Shown here piece after piece: positions 13,770-19,788 of a stretch of DNA of 19,788 nt. Source of the stretch: an uncultured Peptococcaceae bacterium (lineage in GTDB: Bacteria; Bacillota; Desulfitobacteriia; Desulfitobacteriales; Syntrophobotulaceae). Position 1 is the stretch's first letter. Each line of letters starts with the position of its first letter. The position numbers and the translations under genes are program-made. The notes beneath the pieces are model-generated. The model worked only from the letters and a program-made list of their open reading frames with translations. It was not told the DNA's origin and searched no databases. The DNA lies in the NCBI GenBank assembly GCA_937892995.1, contig CALBJS010000132.1:1-19788 (forward strand). The letters run 5' to 3'.

Positions 13770-14420
13770 ATGTCTTATGAGACCTTGCACAAAGATACTT
13801 GGAAAACGCTTTTTAGTCTTGGGGTGGCTCGTGAGTTTGAGGCTGGGGAAGTGATTTATTTTCAGGATGAACCTGGAGTGGGGCTTGTCTGCCTCGAACA
13901 GGGGAAAATAAAAAACTGTGTGTTCTTCGCTGATGGTACGGAAAAAATATTATGTATACTTGAAGCCCCAAGTATGACGGGTGAGACGGCGGTAATTGAC
14001 GGAGGATCGACTATCTGCTCAGCGATTGCTGTTTGCAAAACCAAAGTTGTTTTTATCCCGGTGGAAACAGCTCGGGAATTCTTATTGTCTAATCCCGGGC
14101 TCATGATGATCATAATGAATACTATGGCCAAAAAAATGAGAAGCATACAGATGCAGGCTGAGGATATGGCATCTAATATCCCTCAGCGACTTGCTCGAAT
14201 GTTATTAAATTGCAATAAATATGGGATGTTTACACATAAGGAAAAGGAAAAACACTTAATAATTACCCATGATGAACTGGCTAACTTCCTGGGAACAACA
14301 AGACCCAAAATAACTGAGCATCTGAATATCTTCATGAAGCAAGGATTGATCGAAAAAGGGAGAGGATATATCACGATAAAAAACGTGGAAGGACTAAAGA
14401 AGATTTCTCAGACTAGCTGA
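13770..14420 (+). CDS. Crp/Fnr-family transcriptional regulator
   Basis: A 216-residue regulator with an N-terminal cNMP-binding-type beta barrel (about residues 15-115), a dimer helix (about 118-145) and a C-terminal winged helix. The barrel stretch GKIKNCVFFADGTEKIL is CprK-like as I recall that family. The cAMP-phosphate Arg-Ser core is absent (STICSAIA instead), so the effector is probably not cAMP, and there is no N-terminal FNR cysteine cluster. In the recognition helix GTTRPKITEHL, the Glu and the second Arg of CRP's RETVGR are replaced by Pro and Glu, so its DNA site may be unusual. ATG 13770 has AGGAGGTG nine bases upstream; GTG 13758 lies inside that site. It probably controls the adjacent M24/TRAP genes. 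Confidence 0.9.
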   Translation: MSYETLHKDTWKTLFSLGVAREFEAGEVIYFQDEPGVGLVCLEQGKIKNCVFFADGTEKILCILEAPSMTGETAVIDGGSTICSAIAVCKTKVVFIPVETAREFLLSNPGLMMIIMNTMAKKMRSIQMQAEDMASNIPQRLARMLLNCNKYGMFTHKEKEKHLIITHDELANFLGTTRPKITEHLNIFMKQGLIEKGRGYITIKNVEGLKKISQTS

Positions 14421-14438
14421 AGTTCAAAGAACCGGTAG

Positions 14439-14481
14439 GGCATCGCAAATTACTAAAAAAGTAGTTTACGATGCCTTTTTT
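14439..14481 (+). terminator. rho-independent terminator after the Crp/Fnr gene
   Basis: GGCATCGCAAATTAC pairs with GTAGTTTACGATGCC (one mismatch, one G-T) around a 7-base A-rich loop, followed by six T residues. It lies 18 bases after the stop codon and isolates the M24/TRAP genes from upstream transcription. Confidence 0.93.
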
Positions 14482-14558
14482 AATTTTTATTAATCGTCAA
14501 TGTACCAAAGAAGACATTCTATTCTGAAAAGATAATCTATTATGAATATAGTCAAGAC

Positions 14559-14572
14559 GTTATTCGAATAAC
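14559..14572. promoter_or_regulatory. 14-bp perfect palindrome before the first M24 gene (candidate Crp/Fnr-type operator)
   Basis: GTTATTCGAATAAC has the 5-4-5 half-site layout (GTTAT-N4-ATAAC) typical of Crp/Fnr-family sites. It lies 26 bases before the M24 start and just beyond the terminator of a Crp/Fnr gene. A possible -10 box TATTAT at 14538-14543 would put the site near +15, suited to repression. Confidence 0.5.
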
Positions 14573-14598
14573 AAGCTAAAGAAAAAGGAGGAATATTC

Positions 14599-15789
14599 AT
14601 GACAGAAGTATTTCACGAAAGATTAAAATCACCGATTCCTATAAATGAATTGGGAAGACGTTCCCGGGAATTGCAAAAAAGAATGAAACAGGAAAACATC
14701 GATTGTATTGTGGCTCAGAATATTACCCAATACATGGGCGGGTGCAACCGTTGGCTTACAGATACGACTGCAGAAAACAACTATCCCCAATCTTCTATAT
14801 TGCCCGCAGATGGAGAAGTGCGATATATCGCCTGTAGTGGCCCCCCGTTAGGTAGCTATCCACCTTCTCACCTCCTGAGATTCGGCAAACCCTATGCGAC
14901 CTCCCCATATTTTTCGGTGTTTAACTTTACTAATGACTGGGAAGGCATCATAGTTGTGCAATGGGCCAAAGAAAACAATGCCAAAAAGATAGGTATTGCA
15001 GGATTAGAAATGTTTTATTGGAATTATTATGACTATATCGTCCAAAATCTTCCGGGCGTAGAAGTAGTAGATGCCTCCTCAATGTTTGACGACATAAGAG
15101 CTGTTAAGAGCGAAGCTGAAATAACATTTTTAGAAAAATCTGCTGATATTCAGGATAAAGTGATGGGCTACATCCCTACAATCGCTCAAGCTGGTGTAAA
15201 TGAATATGAAATACGCTCGAAAATCATGCAATTGATCACCGACCTGGGCGGAGAAGAAATGATCGTCATCATGGGAAGTGCACCTAAGGGTGAAAGATTC
15301 AATCTATTACCCAGCTTCTACCAGAACAGAGAACTTCAGACCGGAGATGAACTTTATATAAAGTTAGAATGTAGTGGACCGGGAGGAATGTTTACCACAG
15401 TGGGAAGAATGTTCTCGATTGGCCGTGAGCCTTCGGAAACTATGCAAAAAAACTGGGAAGCAGCGATTGCCGCCCAAGAAAAACTAGCAGGAATGTTACA
15501 AGTCGGGATGAATCCTCAAGTAGTATTTGCTCAATACAACGAATATCTGGCAAGCATGGGATGCAAGCAAGAAACAGGTATGTTTGCTTATGGACAGGGG
15601 TACGACCATATTGAACGGCCCAGCATTCAGCCCGGAGAAACCATGGAACTTGCTAAGGATATGTGTCTGGCAGTTAATACCTCCTTGGTATCCGCCGAAA
15701 GAACCGCCTACTGTGCCGATAGCTTCCTAATTAAGCCGGAAGGTCCACAAAAAATGCACAAAACACCGCTAACAATTTTCCGTACTTAA
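14599..15789 (+). CDS. M24 (creatinase/prolidase-fold) hydrolase paralogue 1, metal ligands replaced
   Basis: A 396-residue two-domain protein: a creatinase-type N-terminal domain (about 1-165) and a pita-bread M24 domain (about 172-390). Aligned by eye, the five usual M24 metal ligands (Asp, Asp, His, Glu, Glu) become Glu257 (KLECSG), Thr267 (TTVGR), Tyr331 (AYGQG), Asn360 (LAVNTS) and Ala373 (YCADSF). A normal dinuclear-metal aminopeptidase is therefore unlikely. Metal-independent members of the fold include creatinase and ectoine hydrolase, so C-N hydrolysis of a small guanidino or cyclic amidine compound is possible, as is a non-catalytic partner role. AAAGGAGG precedes the ATG. It is followed after 22 bases by a paralogue and then a TRAP transporter. 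Confidence 0.85.
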   Translation: MTEVFHERLKSPIPINELGRRSRELQKRMKQENIDCIVAQNITQYMGGCNRWLTDTTAENNYPQSSILPADGEVRYIACSGPPLGSYPPSHLLRFGKPYATSPYFSVFNFTNDWEGIIVVQWAKENNAKKIGIAGLEMFYWNYYDYIVQNLPGVEVVDASSMFDDIRAVKSEAEITFLEKSADIQDKVMGYIPTIAQAGVNEYEIRSKIMQLITDLGGEEMIVIMGSAPKGERFNLLPSFYQNRELQTGDELYIKLECSGPGGMFTTVGRMFSIGREPSETMQKNWEAAIAAQEKLAGMLQVGMNPQVVFAQYNEYLASMGCKQETGMFAYGQGYDHIERPSIQPGETMELAKDMCLAVNTSLVSAERTAYCADSFLIKPEGPQKMHKTPLTIFRT

Positions 15790-15811
15790 TTATAGAAAGG
15801 AGTGGAATATA

Positions 15812-16996
15812 ATGAGTGTAGCTGAAAGAATTAGAAGACCGATTTCCGATAGGGAACTTAGAAGAAGATGGGATGCTACCAGGACTTTACTGGAAAAAAA
15901 CGAACTTGACTTTTTATTTACCCAAGGGAGCAATATGCATTTAGGAGGATACGTACGTTGGTTTACGGATGTTCCTGCAGAATACAATTATAATATGACA
16001 GTTCTTTTCCCGGCGGATGATGAGATAACCCTGGTTAGAAGCAGTGGATCACCTATTCCAGCATGGGCCCTGAGAGGGGTAAAAGAAGTATTATATGCTC
16101 CATTTTGTCCTACTTTAAATTATACAGCTGAGCTTGAAGCAGGCTTAATAATCGATTATTTCCGTAAGAGAAATCCTAAAAGAGTTGGTTATGTAGGGCG
16201 GGCCATGATAACCGCTGGTTTAATGAAAAAACTTTTAGATACTTTCCAAGATATTGAGTTTGTAGATATTACGGATGAGTTTGACTTGATTAAAGCTCTG
16301 AAGAGTGAAGAGGAAATGGAATTAGTTCGTGAAGCTGCTCGTATTCACGATCTGGCCTGGTCAGCTTTGCCTGCGATCGTCAAACCGGGGATGCTGGAAT
16401 ACCAAATTAGGGCGGAAATCATCCAGTTATTAATGAACCTTGGTAGCGAGGAACATCTAATGTTTATGGGAACAGCAGAACCTGGAAAACCTTGTGGTAT
16501 GTCTACCTTCCAATATGCTAACCGTAGAGTCAAGGAGGGCGATTATGGCACTCTTTTGATAGAAGTCTCCGGCCCAGGCGGATATTATTGCGAATCCGCT
16601 AGAAACTTCTGTTTTGGGGAACCTTATAAAGAGTTGCAGGAGGCTTGGGATGTAGCGGTAGAGGCACAACAATTAACTGCAGATATGTTGATTCCCAGCA
16701 GATCGTCAGTGGATATAGTAGATGCTTACAACAAATTTGTAGCTAGCAAAGGCTATTGTAAAGAAGGACGTTTGTATGGTCATTCCCAAGGTTATGATTT
16801 AGTTGAACGTCCTGCGTTTATGGCCTATAACAAAAATGGTGTAGAAAATATGAAAATTCATGCCGGTATGAACATCTCGCTGCACCCGTATTTCACAGAT
16901 GAAGTCCTGACAGTTTATATCAATGATAATTATTATGTCACAGAGCATGGTGCTGAGAAGATACACAAAACTCCACCTAAGATTATTATCCTTTAG
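15812..16996 (+). CDS. M24 (creatinase/prolidase-fold) hydrolase paralogue 2, metal ligands replaced
   Basis: A 394-residue paralogue of the preceding gene; for example GGYVRWFTDVPAEYNY here matches GGCNRWLTDTTAENNY there. At the metal-ligand positions it has Glu251 (LLIEVSG), Glu261 (CESARN), His324 (GHSQGYD), His358 (ISLHPY) and Asn371 (YINDNY). It keeps the His that paralogue 1 lost and has acidic residues at the first two sites, so it is the more likely catalytic subunit. A heterodimer or two sequential enzymes would both explain the tandem pair. AAAGGAG lies before the ATG. The peptide, creatine/creatinine-like, ectoine-like or other substrate is unknown. Confidence 0.86.
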   Translation: MSVAERIRRPISDRELRRRWDATRTLLEKNELDFLFTQGSNMHLGGYVRWFTDVPAEYNYNMTVLFPADDEITLVRSSGSPIPAWALRGVKEVLYAPFCPTLNYTAELEAGLIIDYFRKRNPKRVGYVGRAMITAGLMKKLLDTFQDIEFVDITDEFDLIKALKSEEEMELVREAARIHDLAWSALPAIVKPGMLEYQIRAEIIQLLMNLGSEEHLMFMGTAEPGKPCGMSTFQYANRRVKEGDYGTLLIEVSGPGGYYCESARNFCFGEPYKELQEAWDVAVEAQQLTADMLIPSRSSVDIVDAYNKFVASKGYCKEGRLYGHSQGYDLVERPAFMAYNKNGVENMKIHAGMNISLHPYFTDEVLTVYINDNYYVTEHGAEKIHKTPPKIIIL

Positions 16997-17007
16997 ATAT
17001 TCTATTA

Positions 17008-17044
17008 AAGAGTCGCTCATTTATAGGGGGACTCTTCCCCCTAT
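17008..17044 (+). promoter_or_regulatory. overlapping alternative hairpins between the M24 and TRAP genes
   Basis: A tight hairpin ATAGGGGG-ACTCTT-CCCCCTAT (17023-17044) follows the M24 stop by 26 bases. Its loop and one stem base (GACTCTT, 17030-17036) can instead pair perfectly with AAGAGTC (17008-17014), so the two folds exclude each other. The tail TTTAAAT is a poor terminator tract. It may be a weak terminator, a processing or stability element, or a switch. Confidence 0.5.
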
Positions 17045-17178
17045 TTAAATGATAGGCATCAGCTGAAAAATATAAGATTTGTAGAGGTCACAAGAAGTAA
17101 TATGAAGGGAGGCAGATAAGAGACTTAGAATATGACAATTTAATATCAAAATTCAAAATTAGGGAGGGTAAGAATATT

Positions 17179-18186
17179 ATGAAAAGAGCGATAGCATTAG
17201 CATTGAGTTTTATTTTATTATTAGGAATGGTCGGCTGCAGTTCCAATTCTTCTGCCCAGTCCGGAGCAGATAGCGAAAAAGTATATACAATTAAGGCGGC
17301 TCATATGGCTGCAGATACGCATCCCTGGCACCCTGCAATCTTAGAATTTGAAAAACTGGTTGAAGAACGTACTAATGGAAAAGTACAGGTAGAGGTTTAT
17401 TTTGGTGGAACACTTGGTTATGATAGAGATCTTATAGAGGGTATGCAAGCTGGCACGGTGGATGTCGCCTATGTGACGACGGCACCGGTCGCTAGCTTTG
17501 TTCCCGAAATAGGCGTTTTGGATCTCCCATATGTGTTTAGTGACTGGGATCATCTCTATAAGTTTCTAGATTCGGCACCTGCAAAAGAGCTTAATGCCTT
17601 GACGGAAGAAAAAGGATTAATTGGTCTAGGCTATATGCCGAATGGTTTTAGACAGACAACCAACAGTAAAACGCCGATTAATACCTTAGAAGATTTTAAA
17701 GGTCTGAAAATGCGAGTGATGCAGAGTGATGTGTTTATTGATACTTTCCAAGCATTAGGAGCATCACCTGTCCCAATGGCCTGGGCAGAAGTGCCGACTT
17801 CCTTACAACAGGGGACTATCCATGGGCAGGAGAACGGTATTATTACTAACTATAGTAATCGAGTTTGGGAATACCAAAAGTATATGTCCTTAACCAGTCA
17901 TTGTGCCTATATGACAACAATGCTTGGAAGTAAGATGCTTTTGAGTAAGCTTCCGGAAGAGTACCAGAAGATTATCATCGATACAGGAAAAGAAGTTTCC
18001 TTAAATGCTATGAAAAGAATTCAAGAAGACGAACAAAAGATATTGAAAGAGATCACAGAAAAAGGTCTTATTGTAAATGAACTTGATACTACGGAATTTG
18101 CTAAAGCAACAGAACCTGTTAGAAAGAAATTTTCCGACCAATATGGGGATAAGATTTTGAATGAGATTATGGCCCTTGCAAAGTAA
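17179..18186 (+). CDS. dctP: TRAP transporter substrate-binding lipoprotein (DctP family)
   Basis: The extracytoplasmic binding protein of a TRAP importer, 335 residues. It has a lipoprotein signal peptide with lipobox GMVG and Cys20. Family hallmarks are AAHMAADTHPWHPA (40-53), GFRQTTN (156-162), GLKMRVMQS (175-183) with Arg179 at the position that usually salt-bridges a substrate carboxylate, and GTIHGQENG (212-220). The ligand is therefore probably a small organic acid, zwitterion or amino-acid-like molecule. GGGAGGG precedes the ATG. The symbol is a family name and does not imply C4-dicarboxylates. Placed straight after two M24 enzymes, it probably imports their substrate. Confidence 0.95.
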   Translation: MKRAIALALSFILLLGMVGCSSNSSAQSGADSEKVYTIKAAHMAADTHPWHPAILEFEKLVEERTNGKVQVEVYFGGTLGYDRDLIEGMQAGTVDVAYVTTAPVASFVPEIGVLDLPYVFSDWDHLYKFLDSAPAKELNALTEEKGLIGLGYMPNGFRQTTNSKTPINTLEDFKGLKMRVMQSDVFIDTFQALGASPVPMAWAEVPTSLQQGTIHGQENGIITNYSNRVWEYQKYMSLTSHCAYMTTMLGSKMLLSKLPEEYQKIIIDTGKEVSLNAMKRIQEDEQKILKEITEKGLIVNELDTTEFAKATEPVRKKFSDQYGDKILNEIMALAK

Positions 18187-18222
18187 GACCTTCAGCCTAA
18201 GCATTAGAAAGAGGTAATTTTT

Positions 18223-18744
18223 ATGCTCAAGACATTAAATAAAGTAAGTGACGGGCTGAATAGAATTTGTCAAGTTCTAGCAGTTATAAGTATCTCTGTC
18301 CTGGTTATCATTATGTTAACCCAGATCTTTACAAGATTCTTTTTGGGACATGCTATTACCTGGGTTGACGGCAGTGCACGGTATTTGTTAATTTGGAGTA
18401 CATTTTTAGGAGCGGCGATTGCGGCTAAGGAAAGTGGTCATATCAGTCTGACTTTTCTACTGGATATGCTTCATGGCAAAGGAAGAATAATAGGAGATTG
18501 TATTGTATGCTTACTCTTCATGATTCTTGCCGGGTTTGTTGTTAAAGCCGGTATCACCGCTGTAGAATTGGTCTTACCACAAAAGTCTGATTCTCTGCCT
18601 ATTTCCGTAGCCTGGATTTACGGGGCAATTCCCCTTTGTCAAGCTTTGATATTCTACCACCTGTTTGTGAACCTGTTAAATAAAGGTCAGGAATTGTTTA
18701 AAAATAATCCCCAGAATGTGGATAAGAAAGGGGAGATCCACTAA
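18223..18744 (+). CDS. dctQ: TRAP transporter small membrane subunit (DctQ family)
   Basis: A 173-residue protein with four hydrophobic segments (about residues 14-36, 50-68, 88-110, 125-148) typical of the TRAP small subunit. Characteristic stretches include ITWVDGSARYLLIWSTFLGAA (46-66) and KESGHISLTFLLDML. It forms the membrane complex with DctM. AAAGAGGT precedes the ATG. Its TAA overlaps the DctM ATG by one base (TAATG), giving coupled translation. Confidence 0.93.
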   Translation: MLKTLNKVSDGLNRICQVLAVISISVLVIIMLTQIFTRFFLGHAITWVDGSARYLLIWSTFLGAAIAAKESGHISLTFLLDMLHGKGRIIGDCIVCLLFMILAGFVVKAGITAVELVLPQKSDSLPISVAWIYGAIPLCQALIFYHLFVNLLNKGQELFKNNPQNVDKKGEIH

Positions 18745-19788
18745 TGATCCTATTTTTAACCCTTATTATCCTCATGGTGATTGGCGTCCCGATCGCAGCT
18801 TCTATCGGTTTGTCGACCCTGTTTTATATCCTATTGAATGATATTCCTCTCATTGTCATTGTGCAAAGAATGTTTACGGGGACGGATTCCATTGTTCTCG
18901 TGGCCATACCGGCTTTTATTGTGGCCGGTGCGGTGATGGAAGTAGGTGGCTTAGCAAGCAGACTGGCCCGAGCGGCAGATGCCTTAGTGGGCTATCTCAC
19001 AGGGGGCTTCAGTATGGTAACCATTATTACTGCCATGTTCTTTGCGGCTATTTCTGGCTCTAATGTAGCTACTACTGCGGCTGTAGGCGGAATTATGATC
19101 CCGGAGATGAAGCAAAGGGGATATGACAAACCCTATGCGGCTGCTGTTGCGGCTGCCGGCGGGGTGATGGGAGTTATTATTCCCCCCAGTTTATCCATGA
19201 TTATCTATTCTTCAATTACAGGAACTTCGCTTGCTGCCCTTTTTATGGCAGGGTTCCCGGTGGGTATCCTGATGGCAATGTTCATGCTGGTAGTTTGTTA
19301 TGTTCTGGCCAAGAAAAATGGATATGTGGGTAGAACGGAACATTACAGCAAAGCTCAGATCTTAAAAGCTATAAAAGATGCACTTTGGGCCTTGGGGGCA
19401 CCGGTCTTGATGGTAGGCGGTATCTTCAGCGGAGTTTTTACTCCTACCGAAGCTGCTGTGGTTGCGATCTTATATGGTATCGTGGTTTCTATCTTTATTT
19501 ATAAAGAGATTAAAGTTAAGGATCTCTATAAAATCTTTTTAAACGGTATTGTCACTTCTTCTAAGATTATGTTCATTATGGCTAATGCAGCTGTCCTGGG
19601 CTGGGTAATGGCGGCAGAACAGATTCCCCAGCAGGTATTTACGATGATGACGGCAATTTCCAGTGATCCGATTATTTTAATGCTCATTATCAATATTATT
19701 CTACTCATAGCAGGTTGTTTTATGGAAACGGGAGCACTATTGATTATTATCACTCCGATTCTTATGCCTATTGCCTTAGGGATGGGGT
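18744..19788 (+). CDS. dctM: TRAP transporter large membrane subunit (DctM family), cut by window end
   Basis: The sodium- or proton-driven channel subunit. Translation from ATG 18744 stays open to the window edge, giving 348 residues of an expected 425 or so; about 75 C-terminal residues lie outside. DctM hallmarks are FFAAISGSNVATTAAVGG (about residues 102-119), EMKQRGYDKPYAAAVAAAGG and GVIIPPSLSMIIYSSITGTS. The N-terminus MILFLTLIILMVIGVPIAAS is also typical. GGGGAG lies in the end of dctQ upstream. It completes a three-component TRAP importer with the two preceding genes. Confidence 0.95.
   Translation, partial: MILFLTLIILMVIGVPIAASIGLSTLFYILLNDIPLIVIVQRMFTGTDSIVLVAIPAFIVAGAVMEVGGLASRLARAADALVGYLTGGFSMVTIITAMFFAAISGSNVATTAAVGGIMIPEMKQRGYDKPYAAAVAAAGGVMGVIIPPSLSMIIYSSITGTSLAALFMAGFPVGILMAMFMLVVCYVLAKKNGYVGRTEHYSKAQILKAIKDALWALGAPVLMVGGIFSGVFTPTEAAVVAILYGIVVSIFIYKEIKVKDLYKIFLNGIVTSSKIMFIMANAAVLGWVMAAEQIPQQVFTMMTAISSDPIILMLIINIILLIAGCFMETGALLIIITPILMPIALGMG

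Noticed and set aside
17079..17093. TTGT-N7-ACAA as a CRP-type site before dctP
   Set aside because: Half-site spacing does not match Crp/Fnr geometry and the inner bases do not fit TGTGA/TCACA.

Overview
The window reads as chromosomal DNA of a low-GC, Gram-positive, anaerobe-like Firmicute. Signs of this are strong AGGAGG-type ribosome sites, lipobox-type lipoproteins, a YtrA-type GntR regulator, a Bacillus-like xpt, and BMP-family and TRAP transporters. A Clostridia/Peptococcaceae-like host is my best guess, partly because the Crp/Fnr protein resembles the CprK type; this is inference. No rRNA, tRNA, CRISPR array, insertion sequence or phage gene was seen.

Region A (1-6256) looks like purine and ureide nitrogen metabolism. 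A gene tail is followed by carbamate kinase (arcC) and a strong terminator. Next come an unrecognised 292-residue protein and an overlapping M20 amidohydrolase of the allantoate/N-carbamoyl-amino-acid type with a TTG start. Converging on these from the minus strand are a cysteine-rich membrane protein and an NCS2 purine/uracil-type permease (TTG start). A divergent control region (about 5477-5680) separates that minus-strand pair from xpt (xanthine phosphoribosyltransferase). It carries two good sigma-A-type promoters, an inverted repeat and two direct PurBox-like repeats.

Region B (6323-10961) is a complete BMP-family ABC importer downstream of xpt with no terminator between: lipoprotein, double ATPase and two permeases, closed by a strong terminator. 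Import and phosphoribosyl salvage of purine-type compounds is the simplest reading. The ATPase gene carries a perfect 28-bp palindrome and a second 10-bp-stem inverted repeat within about 115 bp.

Region C (11086-14481) starts with an intergenic stretch holding an orphan hairpin and a 47-bp inverted repeat (21-bp arms) laid over a consensus promoter. It drives a YtrA-type repressor, an ABC-2 ATPase and an ABC-2 membrane protein, which is the usual layout of a self-regulated drug- or envelope-stress exporter. A Crp/Fnr-family regulator with an unusual recognition helix follows, closed by a strong terminator.

Region D (14559-19788) has two tandem M24 (creatinase/prolidase-fold) genes whose normal metal ligands are mostly replaced, then a TRAP transporter (DctP, DctQ, DctM); DctM runs off the window edge. 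A palindrome just upstream and a pair of mutually exclusive hairpins between the M24 pair and the TRAP genes suggest regulation. The likely role is uptake of a small carboxylated nitrogen compound and its hydrolysis by metal-independent, creatinase- or ectoine-hydrolase-like chemistry. This is the part of the window most likely to hide an undescribed pathway.
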